This document shows, piece after piece, positions 7,058 through 16,067 of a stretch of 64,000 nucleotides of DNA. Numbering within the stretch: position 1 is the stretch's first letter; each line of letters starts with the position of its first letter. Under the pieces are notes generated by a model. It made no database searches. It was given only the letters and a program-made list of their open reading frames with translations, and was not told where the DNA came from. Made by a program: the position numbers and the translations under genes. Source of the DNA: Bacillota bacterium (GTDB lineage: Bacteria; Bacillota; Clostridia; Lachnospirales; Lachnospiraceae); assembly GCA_023392535.1 (NCBI GenBank), contig JAEVYY010000026.1:124001-188000 (forward strand), read 5' to 3'.

Positions 7058-9179
7058 TTTACAGAAAGAGGACTTCAAAAAGAGACTATGGCTGATTGCG
7101 GTTGGATTCCTGCTACTATTATTAATCAGACCGGTTTTTCTGCTTATGTCTTTAGAGCGTTTGAGAGCGTATCAGACTCCTATATATAAAGATATGGTAG
7201 ATTATCTTTTGAATTTTTTTTCCGCAACGAAAGCTATGGAAATGATAGTAATTGTTCTATTTGCATTTTTTTTGGGAACGAGTGGATATCTATATTTATT
7301 TAGCAGGAGTAAGACTGATTTTTATCATTCTTTACCTATTAAAAGAGAAAAACTTTTCATGGTTTTTTATGTGAATGGATTACTTATTTATCTGACCTTG
7401 TATCTGCTTAGCCAGATTATTTGTATGGTCATTGTGACAGCACAAGGTTTTATGACAGGAGAACTAATCGTGCAGATGATCAATACGCTCCTTGTACAGA
7501 GCATTTATTTCCTGTTTTATTATCATACAGTTATTTTAGCAGTCATGCTGACTGGAAATCTATTAGTAGCAATTGCTGGCAGTGGAGTCCTGATACTCTA
7601 TATTCCTTTATTGCTACAAACGATTGAGGGTTACTATTCCCAAAGTTTCAAAAGTTATTATACGACATCTTATACATCCTTTCCAGGTGTGAAAGTAGCG
7701 GGTATATCAGCAATTACCTCTTATCTGCGCTATTGTGATTTATTTTATAATAAACAAATAAAAAATGAAAAAGAAATGTTCATGCTTTTGCTCAGTGCTT
7801 TTATAATTAGTGTGCTGCTTTTAATCCTATCAATCTGGTTGTATCAAAAACGTCCATCTGAGGCAGCTCAGAAAGCCATGGCCTTCAAAAAAACAGAAAC
7901 AGGTATACGTATTCTTATAGTTATATTAGTGTCTATGCTTGGTGGAATTTTATTTCACTCTTTTGAAAATAGTGGTCAATTCTGGTTTTGGTTCGGACTA
8001 ATTTTTACAGGTATTTTAGTACATTGTGTAATAGAGGTTATTTATAGCTTTGAATTTAAAGCCATTAGCAGACATAAGCTGCAATTAGTAATGTGTCTGG
8101 CAACAGCAGGCGCTGTTTCATTATGTTTCAATTTAGATGTGTTTGGTTTTGATTCTTACCTTCCAAATGAAGATAAAGTAGCAAGTGTAGCTGTCGCCTT
8201 CTCAAATATTGATTCCGAAATGAATGGTTCTAGATTGGAAGTCATAAATGGGGAAATAGTAGCGGATAATTCCATGACTTATGTAGGATATCAACTAAGA
8301 TATATGAAACTAACAGATATTTCAACCGTGCAATTACTAGCAAAAAAAGGAATTCTGGCCTTAGAAGAGAAAGATAACAAAGATTCAGAAGATGGCTCTG
8401 ATGAATGGGTAAGATATATTTTAAAATATAATCTGAAAAATGGAAAAGAAATTTATCGTACTTATACTTGTCCCCTCGAAGAAGTATTGCCACAGGTTGA
8501 GTCCATATACAATAGTAAAGAGTATAAAAAAGGAGCTTTTCCATTATCTGCAGTAGTTAATAGCAATACTCAAATTAAAAAAATGTCTGTTTATAATTCA
8601 CTTGCTAACAAAGTGCTGACCGTAAGAAGTGAGGATGCAAAATCTTTGTTAAACATTTATTTGAAAGAATTGTCTGATTTAACAGTTTCAGAAATTCAAG
8701 GAAGCTTTCCAATATTGAGACTTTCTCCTGAAATAAGAGTGGATGATATGACAACGGAACTGCAGGGATACTATATATATCCTTCTTTTAAAGAAACTTT
8801 AGCTAAATTAGAGGAGTTAGGAATGGAAGAATCCGGAGTCATTGTAGATAAATTGCGGCCGGAAGAGGTTACAGATATTATAGTTTCAGGCTACAAAGGA
8901 TCTAAATATAGAGATGAAGATTATAGAGAATTTGTATATAGTAATGACGGAACAGAAGATTCTACAAAAAAAATAGAAGAATTATGTAGAAAGTTCTATC
9001 CTTCAAATTTTGCATATAGCAATAGTATTTTAAAACCATATATAGAAAATATAACATTTCAAGCTACTTTTAAACCAGCTAATGGATTACAAAATAGTAC
9101 TTATCTGGTAATTGGGAAAGGGCAGATGCCAGATTTTGTAGACAAAGATTTTGATGCAGCGAAAGGAAGGGAGGATTAA
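7032..9179 (+). CDS. ABC-2-type transporter permease with large C-terminal extracytoplasmic domain
   Basis: 715 residues from ATG 7032, chosen for GGAGGTGG just upstream; an in-frame GTG at 7011 has no ribosome site. Residues 1-370 contain about nine hydrophobic segments (for example near 19-38, 65-90, 105-135, 150-200, 250-275, 290-340, 350-370). Residues 375-715 are hydrophilic, with no cysteine pair or enzymatic motif that I recognise. Such two-part permeases occur beside YtrA-type regulators in Clostridia, where the soluble part probably lies outside the membrane. It should pair with the ATPase encoded immediately upstream. Confidence 0.82.
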   Translation: MTSTNLFINLQKEDFKKRLWLIAVGFLLLLLIRPVFLLMSLERLRAYQTPIYKDMVDYLLNFFSATKAMEMIVIVLFAFFLGTSGYLYLFSRSKTDFYHSLPIKREKLFMVFYVNGLLIYLTLYLLSQIICMVIVTAQGFMTGELIVQMINTLLVQSIYFLFYYHTVILAVMLTGNLLVAIAGSGVLILYIPLLLQTIEGYYSQSFKSYYTTSYTSFPGVKVAGISAITSYLRYCDLFYNKQIKNEKEMFMLLLSAFIISVLLLILSIWLYQKRPSEAAQKAMAFKKTETGIRILIVILVSMLGGILFHSFENSGQFWFWFGLIFTGILVHCVIEVIYSFEFKAISRHKLQLVMCLATAGAVSLCFNLDVFGFDSYLPNEDKVASVAVAFSNIDSEMNGSRLEVINGEIVADNSMTYVGYQLRYMKLTDISTVQLLAKKGILALEEKDNKDSEDGSDEWVRYILKYNLKNGKEIYRTYTCPLEEVLPQVESIYNSKEYKKGAFPLSAVVNSNTQIKKMSVYNSLANKVLTVRSEDAKSLLNIYLKELSDLTVSEIQGSFPILRLSPEIRVDDMTTELQGYYIYPSFKETLAKLEELGMEESGVIVDKLRPEEVTDIIVSGYKGSKYRDEDYREFVYSNDGTEDSTKKIEELCRKFYPSNFAYSNSILKPYIENITFQATFKPANGLQNSTYLVIGKGQMPDFVDKDFDAAKGRED

Positions 9180-9284
9180 GGCAGAAATTTTTCATTAATG
9201 GTAGACTCATTTCAAAGATGATGATAAAATCAACAATATTAGAAAAATGAAAAGAGAACGGAAAAAGTAGAAATGAGGAAAACT

Positions 9285-10238
9285 ATGAAAGTGGTTGTAT
9301 TGGAAAGAAATAGCCTTGGAATTGATATTGATACTTCCTGTTTTGAACGCTTGGGGGAGTGTGTGCAGTATCCAGTATCTTTAGCAGATGATACACCTTG
9401 GAAAATTAAAGATGCGGATATTATTATTGTAAATAAAGTCCCTATGAATGAGATGACACTAAAAGATGCAAAAAATGTAAAGCTTATTTGTGTTACGGCA
9501 ACAGGGGTTGATAATATTGATCTGAATTATACAAATAGCAGAGGGATAAAGGTTACAAATGTCAGTAATTATTCAACAGCTGCAGTTGCTCAGCATACCA
9601 TTGCTCTGGTTTTGTATTTACTTGAAAAAATCAGCTATTACGATAACTATGTGAAATCAGGTACCTATGGGTCACAATTAAGATTCTCTCATTTTGATCT
9701 TCCATTTATGGAGCTAGAAGGTAAGACATGGGGCATTATCGGTATGGGTAACATTGGTAAAGCGGTAGCTACAATTGCAACAGCTTTTGGATGTAAAGTT
9801 ATATTTTTTTCTGCTTCTGGTAAAAATAATTCGACCGACTATGAAAGAGTGGATTGGGATACCTTTCTAAAGGAATCTGATATCATATCGATACATTGTC
9901 CATTGACAGATAGAACCAAAGGGATCTTCGATTTAGAGGCATTTCAAAAGATGAAAGAATCGGCTATTCTAGTGAATGTTGCGAGAGGTCCGATTATCAA
10001 CGATCAAGATTTGTATAAAGCACTTGAGGAAAATTTAATTGCAGGTGCCGGGCTAGATGTGTTAGGGAAAGAACCAATCAGTTCAGAAAATCCGTTGAGT
10101 TTAATAAAGGATAGTACAAAGTTGATTATAACACCACATATGGCATGGGCCAGTACAGAGGCAAGAATCCGCCTGGTAAATGAAGTTTATGAGAATGCGG
10201 CATCATTCTTAAAAGGAACTGATCGGAATGTATTATAA
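9285..10238 (+). CDS. D-isomer-specific 2-hydroxyacid dehydrogenase
   Basis: 317 residues from ATG 9285 (GAGG six bases upstream; ATG 9273 is an in-frame alternative). It reduces a 2-keto acid to the D-hydroxy acid with NAD(P)H or the reverse. The Rossmann motif is GIIGMGNIGKAVA (about residues 146-158), and the catalytic triad is in place: Arg in NVARGPIIND, Glu in GLDVLGKEP and His in TPHMAWAS. It resembles glycerate/hydroxypyruvate dehydrogenases more than D-lactate dehydrogenases, but the exact substrate is not determined. It stands alone, with a strong terminator behind it. Confidence 0.9.
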   Translation: MKVVVLERNSLGIDIDTSCFERLGECVQYPVSLADDTPWKIKDADIIIVNKVPMNEMTLKDAKNVKLICVTATGVDNIDLNYTNSRGIKVTNVSNYSTAAVAQHTIALVLYLLEKISYYDNYVKSGTYGSQLRFSHFDLPFMELEGKTWGIIGMGNIGKAVATIATAFGCKVIFFSASGKNNSTDYERVDWDTFLKESDIISIHCPLTDRTKGIFDLEAFQKMKESAILVNVARGPIINDQDLYKALEENLIAGAGLDVLGKEPISSENPLSLIKDSTKLIITPHMAWASTEARIRLVNEVYENAASFLKGTDRNVL

Positions 10239-10266
10239 AAGAACATAGCTGGCCTTGTTCTTAAAT

Positions 10267-10309
10267 AAAGAAGAGTGATTTCAAATTTTGTAAATCACTC
10301 TTCTTTTTC
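10267..10309. terminator. Terminator between the hydroxyacid dehydrogenase and hsp20
   Basis: A 15-bp stem (AAAGAAGAGTGATTT at 10267-10281 with AAATCACTCTTCTTT at 10292-10306), a 10-base loop and a T-run on the plus strand. It lies between convergent genes, so it can serve both. Confidence 0.88.
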
Positions 10310-10316
10310 ATTAAGA

Positions 10317-10763
10317 TTATTTAATTTCAATTCTTTTCGGCTCTTCTGCAGAAGTTATTTCCTTTTTAGGGAAAGTTACCTCCAGAATACCATTTTTATA
10401 AGAGGCATCAATGTCACCTGGGGTGATACCCTCTACATAAAAACTTCTGCTATAGGAACTATAACGTCTTTCCTTGCGGATATAATTGTTTTTATTGTTT
10501 TCGTCTGTAGATTCTTCCTTGTGGCTTGCAGAGATTGTAAGAGTATCATTTGCTAAGTCTATATTAATATCTTCTTTTTTAAATCCAGGAAGTTCAGCTT
10601 GTAGTAAATAGTGATCACCTTGATCAATTACATCTGTACGAAAACCCTCCAGAGGATTTAAATTATTTCCCCAAAAATTAGTAAATGCATTTTCAAACAT
10701 CTTTTCAAAAGAATTGTCAAAAAATAGGGGTCTTGTTTTCTCGAATAGTGTTGGTCTTAACAT
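10317..10763 (-). CDS. Small heat shock protein, Hsp20/alpha-crystallin family
   Basis: 148 residues, typical Hsp20 size. This ATP-independent holdase binds unfolding proteins in the cytoplasm. The alpha-crystallin domain spans about residues 40-140: DVIDQGDHYLLQAELPGFKK, DLANDTLTISA, and the conserved YKNGILEVTFPK near the end, followed by a short tail with the RIEI hydrophobic anchor (I-x-I type) needed for oligomer assembly. AAAAGGAG precedes the ATG. It heads a minus-strand stress region with the glycyl-radical protein, rubrerythrin and PerR, but is separated from them by a terminator. Confidence 0.95.
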   Translation of the reverse strand: MLRPTLFEKTRPLFFDNSFEKMFENAFTNFWGNNLNPLEGFRTDVIDQGDHYLLQAELPGFKKEDINIDLANDTLTISASHKEESTDENNKNNYIRKERRYSSYSRSFYVEGITPGDIDASYKNGILEVTFPKKEITSAEEPKRIEIK

Positions 10764-10892
10764 AATAAATCACTCCTTTTCAAATAATTTATAATTCGTT
10801 TTATATACTGTTCCTTTCTTTATATTTGTTATACAACATATATAACAAACAATCAATTAATAAAGTATAAATTATATATAAAAAATTTATGA

Positions 10893-10936
10893 TTTAAAAA
10901 AAGGAGCGGTCCCACATGTATTAAGTGAGACCGCTC
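10893..10936 (-). terminator. Terminator of the GrcA-like gene
   Basis: On the minus strand GAGCGGTC pairs with GACCGCTC across an interior mismatch and a further CAC/GTG, followed by a run of seven T. It separates the gene from hsp20. Confidence 0.88.
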
Positions 10937-10958
10937 TGTGCACAATTTATTCATCGAA

Positions 10959-11204
10959 TTACATTGCATTATGGAATGTACGTGATATTACATCATTTTG
11001 CTGATCAGGTGTCAACTTAATAAAATTGACAGCATAACCGGAAACACGAATTGTTAATTGGGGATAGTTTTCAGGATGATCCTTAGCATCTAATAGCGTA
11101 TCTCGATTAAGAACATTGACATTCAAATGATGTCCTCCATTTATTGCATATCCATCTAATAGAGCAACTAAATTATTTACTTGTGCTTGATTTATCTCTG
11201 ACAT
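10959..11204 (-). CDS. grcA: Autonomous glycyl-radical domain protein, GrcA/YfiD-like
   Basis: 81 residues. The C-terminal half (PQLTIRVSGYAVNFIKLT, then QQNDVISRTFH) matches the glycyl-radical loop at the end of pyruvate formate-lyase; the radical glycine is in RVSGYAV. The upstream GGHHLNVNVLNRDTL also matches the same PFL domain. No catalytic barrel is present, so this is a stand-alone spare domain. In E. coli the related GrcA (YfiD, about 127 residues) replaces the oxygen-cleaved end of PFL and restores activity. The neighbours rubrerythrin and PerR fit an oxygen-damage role. No PFL or activase gene is in the window. Confidence 0.88.
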   Translation of the reverse strand: MSEINQAQVNNLVALLDGYAINGGHHLNVNVLNRDTLLDAKDHPENYPQLTIRVSGYAVNFIKLTPDQQNDVISRTFHNAM

Positions 11205-11237
11205 AGGTATCCCTCCTTTTGTAGAATACGATTGTTT

Positions 11238-11777
11238 TTAGCCAAAATATCTTTTTAATAATCCATCAAAAGCTTTACCATGTCTTGCTTCGTCACGTGC
11301 CATTTCATGAACGGTATCATGTATTGCATCTAAATTAGCTGCTTTTGCACGTTTAGCAAGATCAAATTTTCCAGCAGTAGCACCATTCTCTGCATCCACA
11401 CGCATTTGAAGATTTTTCTTTGTAGAATCGGTTAATACTTCTCCTAGCAATTCTGCGAATTTAGCTGCATGCTCTGCTTCTTCAAAAGCAGCTTTTTCAT
11501 AATACAAACCAATTTCAGGATATCCTTCTCTATGCGCCACTCTAGCCATTGCAAGATACATACCAACTTCGGTACATTCCCCATTGAAATTAGCTCTAAG
11601 ATCTGCCATGATATCTTCACTGACACCTTTTGCGACACCTACAACATGTTCAGCCGCCCATGTTAAAGCGCCTGCTTGTAAAGTAAATTTTTCGGCAGGA
11701 GCAGCACATACCGGACAACTTACTGGTGGTTGATCCCCTTCGTGAACATAGCCACATACTTGACATACATATTTCAT
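11238..11777 (-). CDS. Rubrerythrin with N-terminal rubredoxin domain (reverse rubrerythrin type)
   Basis: 179 residues from ATG 11777, set by AAGGAG nine bases upstream; an in-frame ATG at 11804 is less likely. The order is rubredoxin first (residues 2-35, YVCQVCGYVHEG and CPVCAAPAEKF) and then the four-helix diiron domain (FNGECTEVGMY, FEEAEHAAKFAELLGE, DEARHGKAF). This is the reverse of classic rubrerythrins and is typical of clostridial NADH-dependent peroxidases that remove H2O2 and O2. The perR gene lies just upstream, and a candidate PerR box sits in the intergenic region. Confidence 0.93.
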   Translation of the reverse strand: MKYVCQVCGYVHEGDQPPVSCPVCAAPAEKFTLQAGALTWAAEHVVGVAKGVSEDIMADLRANFNGECTEVGMYLAMARVAHREGYPEIGLYYEKAAFEEAEHAAKFAELLGEVLTDSTKKNLQMRVDAENGATAGKFDLAKRAKAANLDAIHDTVHEMARDEARHGKAFDGLLKRYFG

Positions 11778-11839
11778 ACTTTTAATCTCCTTCTTCTTTA
11801 TCATTTTTTATATTTTGAACTGATCCATTTTTAAATATC

Positions 11840-11850
11840 AGTTACTAACT
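11840..11850. promoter_or_regulatory. Candidate PerR box upstream of rubrerythrin
   Basis: AGTTACTAACT is a 5-1-5 palindrome. On the minus strand it lies directly behind a -10-like TACTAT, 62 bases before the rubrerythrin start. It shares CAGTTACTA with the palindrome in front of perR. Confidence 0.45.
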
Positions 11851-11885
11851 ATAGTATCTTAAAACTTATTATTACTATTCTTAAT

Positions 11886-12275
11886 TCAATTCTTATTGTG
11901 AATACAATCTTGGCATGTGCCATAAAAATAAGTTACGTGTCCTGAAATCTTACCATCAAAACTAGCATCAGCAATTTCATTAATTTGTGTAAAGCTACTC
12001 AAGTTTAAATCTATTACAGATCCGCACTCGGTACAGACAAAGTGATAATGAGGTTCTACAGTTGCATCAAAATGATCGATACCGTCTCCAACACGGAGTC
12101 TTAGTACTTCTCCAATTTCAGATAAAAGATTCAGATTCCGATACACAGTACCTAAGCTAATATTCGGAAATTCCTCACGTAAATGCGAATATACGATATC
12201 TGCCGTTGGATGATCTCTTCTCGTCATTAAAAAACTTTTAATTGCTTCTCTCTGTTTACTGTGTTTTAATGTCAT
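11886..12275 (-). CDS. perR: Fur-family peroxide-sensing repressor
   Basis: 129 residues. The N-terminal winged helix (HPTADIVYSHLREEFPNISL, then GTVYRNLNLLSE) is the Fur/PerR DNA-binding domain. The sensor region HFDATVEPHYHFVCTECGSV has His and Asp residues placed as in PerR, and the two CxxC pairs (CTEC, CQDC) form the structural zinc site. Oxidation of a metal-bound His would release DNA. The rubrerythrin gene is the next gene downstream. Its own promoter carries a palindrome at the start site, suggesting autoregulation. PerR rather than Fur or Zur is inferred from this context. Confidence 0.88.
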   Translation of the reverse strand: MTLKHSKQREAIKSFLMTRRDHPTADIVYSHLREEFPNISLGTVYRNLNLLSEIGEVLRLRVGDGIDHFDATVEPHYHFVCTECGSVIDLNLSSFTQINEIADASFDGKISGHVTYFYGTCQDCIHNKN

Positions 12276-12296
12276 TCTTTACTCCTTATCAATAAT

Positions 12297-12309
12297 AGTA
12301 ACTGTTACT
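12297..12309. promoter_or_regulatory. Candidate PerR operator at the perR start site
   Basis: AGTAACTGTTACT is a perfect 6-1-6 palindrome, placed immediately behind the perR -10 box on the minus strand, where a repressor would block transcription start. Confidence 0.5.
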
Positions 12310-12315
12310 GATATC

Positions 12316-12344
12316 AATATAAACCATTTGATAAAATAAGTCAA
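12316..12344 (-). promoter_or_regulatory. Promoter of perR
   Basis: On the minus strand: TTGACT (complement of 12339-12344), a 17-base spacer, TATATT (complement of 12316-12321). Confidence 0.7.
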
Positions 12345-12467
12345 TAAGTATTGCAAAAAAAAATATATAATAATAAAAAAATTTTTTGGTTAAATTGTTA
12401 GTTGCAAATTGTGTATAATACAAATAATAAGTATAACTTACGTAAATGACAAAGATGGGAGAATGGT

Positions 12468-13643
12468 ATGAACAATTTTACATTTTATAGCCCGACTTAT
12501 TTTGTGTTTGGGAATGAAAAGGAAAATGAAACAGGTAGTTATGTGAAACGATTTGGAGGAAATAAAGTATTAATTCATTATGGTGGAGGGTCTGTCATCC
12601 GTTCAGGCTTGCTAGACAGGGTGAAATCTTCTCTAGAAAAGGAAAACATATCCTATGTAGAATTAGGGGGAGTAAAACCGAATCCTAGAAGTGGTCTAGT
12701 ATATGAAGGAATTGAATTATGCCGAAAAGAAAAGGTGGATTTTATATTAGCTGTTGGAGGGGGAAGTACTATTGATTCTTCTAAAGCAATTGCAGCAGGA
12801 GCGGTGTATAATGGAGATTTTTGGGATTTTTATCAAGGAAAAGAGATAACAGAAGCGTTACCAGTAGGAACAATACTTACAATCGCCGCTGCGGGCAGTG
12901 AAGGTTCTCCTGACTCGGTTATTACAAAAGAGGAGGGCATGTTTAAAAGAGGTGCAAGTGGAGAAGCGATAAGACCTGTTTTTTCTATCTTAAATCCAGC
13001 ATTGACACAAACACTTTCACCATATCAGACAGCATGTGGTGCAACCGATATAATGGCGCATGTGTTTGAAAGATATTTTACAAATACAATGGAAGTTGAA
13101 ATCACCGATCGCCTTTGTGAGGCAGTTCTGTTAACAATGATCAAAGAAGTTCCGAGAGTCATTTCTGATCCGGACAATTATGAAGCCCGTGCAAATATTA
13201 TGTGGGCAGGCATGGTAGCACATAATAATTTGTGCGGTGTAGGACGTGATCAGGACTGGGCGAGTCACGATATAGAACATGAACTTTCGGCTATCTATGA
13301 TTGTGCACATGGAGCAGGTCTAGCCGTAGTATTTCCAGCATGGATGACTTATGTATATAAACAGGATAGAAATAGGTTTGTGAATTTGGCAGTGCGTGTA
13401 TGGGGATGCGATATGGATACAAAAAATCCAGAAAACACAGCTCTGGCTGGAATTGAGTCTTTAAAAAGATTTCTAACATCAATTGGTATGCCTTCCAACT
13501 TAAAAGAACTGGGTGCAATGGAAAAGGATATAGAAAAAATGGCAGAAACAGCATGTTACGGCGATGGTAGAAATGGAACGATAGGAAGCTTTGTAACACT
13601 TCATAGACAAGATGTCATAAATATCTATAATCTAATGATATAA
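12468..13643 (+). CDS. Iron-containing alcohol dehydrogenase (butanol dehydrogenase-like)
   Basis: 391 residues, typical of the group III alcohol dehydrogenases that reduce aldehydes to alcohols in fermentation. Visible: AVGGGSTIDSSKAIAAG (nucleotide site, GGGS), and metal ligands in TACGATDIMAHVFERYF (Asp, His) and in IEHELSAIYDCAHGAGLAVV (His, His). The metal ligands are complete. It is closest in feel to NADH/NADPH-dependent butanol dehydrogenases (Bdh/YqhD). It lies divergently next to perR and is closed by a terminator. Confidence 0.93.
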   Translation: MNNFTFYSPTYFVFGNEKENETGSYVKRFGGNKVLIHYGGGSVIRSGLLDRVKSSLEKENISYVELGGVKPNPRSGLVYEGIELCRKEKVDFILAVGGGSTIDSSKAIAAGAVYNGDFWDFYQGKEITEALPVGTILTIAAAGSEGSPDSVITKEEGMFKRGASGEAIRPVFSILNPALTQTLSPYQTACGATDIMAHVFERYFTNTMEVEITDRLCEAVLLTMIKEVPRVISDPDNYEARANIMWAGMVAHNNLCGVGRDQDWASHDIEHELSAIYDCAHGAGLAVVFPAWMTYVYKQDRNRFVNLAVRVWGCDMDTKNPENTALAGIESLKRFLTSIGMPSNLKELGAMEKDIEKMAETACYGDGRNGTIGSFVTLHRQDVINIYNLMI

Positions 13644-13658
13644 TGCAATTGAAATATA

Positions 13659-13715
13659 TTCTAAAACGTCCTATTTAAATTTAAAATTAGATAAGGACGT
13701 TTTAGAAATATTTTA
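13659..13715 (+). terminator. Terminator of the alcohol dehydrogenase gene
   Basis: A 14-bp stem (TTCTAAAACGTCCT at 13659-13672 with AGGACGTTTTAGAA at 13694-13707) with a 21-base AT-rich loop, followed by ATATTTTA. Confidence 0.75.
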
Positions 13716-13870
13716 TAATTATATTCCTGAGACTTTATTTTCTCCCCAATAATATATGATATAATGGGCGCAGGCAGGCAAATTATAATATTAGAAAAAG
13801 GTATAAGCATCATTTAATTGGCAGAAGAGAATGCCTGTCATAAAAGTATAAACACATGGGTGAAAACACT

Positions 13871-15355
13871 ATGAAATTAAGAACAAGATTATTCATTACT
13901 TTTCTAACAATTATAATATTACCACTTCTATTATCCTCCATAGCATTTATGGCAATTGGAACCATACTAATTCGTATGCAGCAGGAAGACTATGGTTTAA
14001 AGCACATTGATTACTCTATGTTGTCAGAAAATATAGAGGCATATGGTGAGATGACGGAAGAAATTTGTAGGGAGATTCAAGAACAAGAAAAAACAGATGC
14101 TTCTATTTTAGAGAAAAAGGACTATTTGGATAGTATCTGTAAAAGAGTGGAAGAGAAAGCTTCTTATATTATTGTAAGAAAAAATGATGAGTTATATTAT
14201 ACGAATAATCAAGTAGCAAGTGAGAAATTATTTGACCGGCTCCCACAATATGGAGATGTAACAATGGAATCGGGAACTGGCTATTATTATAATGATATGC
14301 AAAAACTAGTTAAGCAGATTGATTTTGAATTTAAAGATGGCAGTAAAGGAAGTATTTTTCTGGTGACCAAAATAAATAGCATAATATCCAGGTCATTATT
14401 ATTAGATATGTTCATAGCAACGATATTGATATTAGCATTTACTAGTATTATGTTAACACGATGGATTAATAAAGGTGTGTTTAAACCTATCGGTGATTTA
14501 AATGTAGCTATGCAACATATAGCGGATGGCGATCTTGATTATTCATTGACACCAAGTTGTAACGGGGAACTGGCAGAAAATTATAAGAATTATGAAGAAA
14601 TGAGGCTTCGTCTCAAGGAATCAGCAGAAGAAAAAGTACAGAATGATAAGAAGAACAGGGAGTTGATCAGCAACATATCGCATGATCTGAAGACACCGAT
14701 CACTGCCATAAAAGGGTACGTGGAAGGAATCATGGATGGCGTTGCGGATACGCCTGAAAAGATTGACAAATATATTAAGACAATATATAAAAAGGCCAAT
14801 GATATGGATCGGTTGATCAATGAGTTGACCATATATTCTGGTATTGATTCGAATCGTATTCCCTATCATTTTCATAAAATCAATGTATCTGAATATTTTA
14901 GGGATTGTGTAGAAGATGTGGGATTGGATCTGGAATCTAAAAATATCGAACTGAACTATTCGAATTTTGTTCCTGAAGATACTGTAATTATTGCAGATCC
15001 AGAACAATTGAAACGAGTGATAAATAATATTATTGGTAATAGTATCAAGTATATCGATAAGCTAAAAGGAGTAATTGATATCCGTATTCTGGATGAAATT
15101 GATTCTATACGGGTCGAAATAGAAGATAACGGTAAGGGTATAGCGACAAAAGATCTTTCAAATATCTTTGAGAGATTTTACAGAACAGATACATCAAGAA
15201 ACTCTTCAAAAGGTGGGAGCGGAATTGGATTATCCATTGTGAAGAAAATTGTAGAAGATCATGGTGGTTATATTTGGGCAACAAGTAAAGAAAGTGAAGG
15301 GACCTGTTTACATTTTGTAATTAGAAAATACAGAGAGGCTGATGAAAATGAGTAA
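13871..15355 (+). CDS. Two-component sensor histidine kinase
   Basis: 494 residues from ATG 13871 (GGTGA upstream; the in-frame ATG at 13856 lacks a ribosome site). A first membrane helix lies at about residues 8-32, an extracytoplasmic sensor region at about 33-172, a second helix at about 175-197, then HAMP, and HisKA with the phosphorylated His in NISHDLKTPITAIKGY (about residue 269). The HATPase domain has N (INNIIGNSIKY), G1 (DNGKGIATKD), F (IFERFYRTD) and G2 (GGSGIGLSIVKKI) boxes. Its stop overlaps the response regulator gene by eight bases. The kinase coming first is the less usual order. The signal is unknown. Confidence 0.93.
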   Translation: MKLRTRLFITFLTIIILPLLLSSIAFMAIGTILIRMQQEDYGLKHIDYSMLSENIEAYGEMTEEICREIQEQEKTDASILEKKDYLDSICKRVEEKASYIIVRKNDELYYTNNQVASEKLFDRLPQYGDVTMESGTGYYYNDMQKLVKQIDFEFKDGSKGSIFLVTKINSIISRSLLLDMFIATILILAFTSIMLTRWINKGVFKPIGDLNVAMQHIADGDLDYSLTPSCNGELAENYKNYEEMRLRLKESAEEKVQNDKKNRELISNISHDLKTPITAIKGYVEGIMDGVADTPEKIDKYIKTIYKKANDMDRLINELTIYSGIDSNRIPYHFHKINVSEYFRDCVEDVGLDLESKNIELNYSNFVPEDTVIIADPEQLKRVINNIIGNSIKYIDKLKGVIDIRILDEIDSIRVEIEDNGKGIATKDLSNIFERFYRTDTSRNSSKGGSGIGLSIVKKIVEDHGGYIWATSKESEGTCLHFVIRKYREADENE

Positions 15356-16037
15356 AATATTGATTATTGAAGATGAAGAAGCAATCGCAGATTTGGAAAA
15401 AGATTATCTGGAATTAAGCGAATTTGAAGTTGAAATAGAGAATTCAGGAGATGCCGGGCTTGTCAGTGCACTTACAGGTGATTTTGATTTGGTCATATTG
15501 GATTTAATGTTACCAGGAATTGATGGATTTGAAGTATGCAAAAAAATAAGAGAAGAGAAAAACATCCCTATTTTGATGGTATCTGCTAAGAAGGATGATA
15601 TTGATAAGATCAGAGGACTGGGATTGGGTGCAGATGACTATATGACAAAACCTTTTAGTCCAAGTGAATTAGTTGCAAGGGTGAAGGCTCATATGGCAAG
15701 ATATAACAGGCTGGTCGGAAGTAATGCAAAAGAAAATGATATTGTGGAAATCCGTGGCATCCGTATTGATAAGACAGCGAGACGCGTATACATTGATGGC
15801 GAAGAGAAAAATTTTACTACCAAAGAATTTGATTTATTAACATTCCTTGCAGAAAATCCGAATCATGTGTATACCAAAGATGAATTGTTCCGTGAAATAT
15901 GGGATATGGATTCTATTGGGGATATCGCTACAGTCACTGTGCATATAAAGAAGATAAGAGAAAAAATTGAATTTGATACAGCAAAACCTCAATATATCGA
16001 AACGATTTGGGGTGTTGGGTATCGTTTCAAAGTGTGA
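15348..16037 (+). CDS. OmpR/PhoB-family response regulator
   Basis: 229 residues from ATG 15348, preferred over ATG 15342 because GAGAGG lies nine bases upstream of it and only three bases before the other. The receiver domain (about residues 1-118) has IEDEEA acidic pocket, phosphorylated Asp in VILDLMLPG, and Lys in DDYMTKPFSPSEL. The C-terminal winged helix (about 130-228) ends with TVHIKKIREKIE and ETIWGVGYRFKV, typical of OmpR proteins. It is translationally coupled to the kinase upstream and is its obvious partner. Target genes are not evident. Confidence 0.94.
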   Translation: MSKILIIEDEEAIADLEKDYLELSEFEVEIENSGDAGLVSALTGDFDLVILDLMLPGIDGFEVCKKIREEKNIPILMVSAKKDDIDKIRGLGLGADDYMTKPFSPSELVARVKAHMARYNRLVGSNAKENDIVEIRGIRIDKTARRVYIDGEEKNFTTKEFDLLTFLAENPNHVYTKDELFREIWDMDSIGDIATVTVHIKKIREKIEFDTAKPQYIETIWGVGYRFKV

Positions 16038-16067
16038 AAAATTTCGTTAATAGCATAGGAGATAAGA

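Noticed and set aside
10275..10556. Plus-strand ORF of 93 codons
   Set aside because: Antisense to hsp20 and running over the terminator; no ribosome site or family resemblance.
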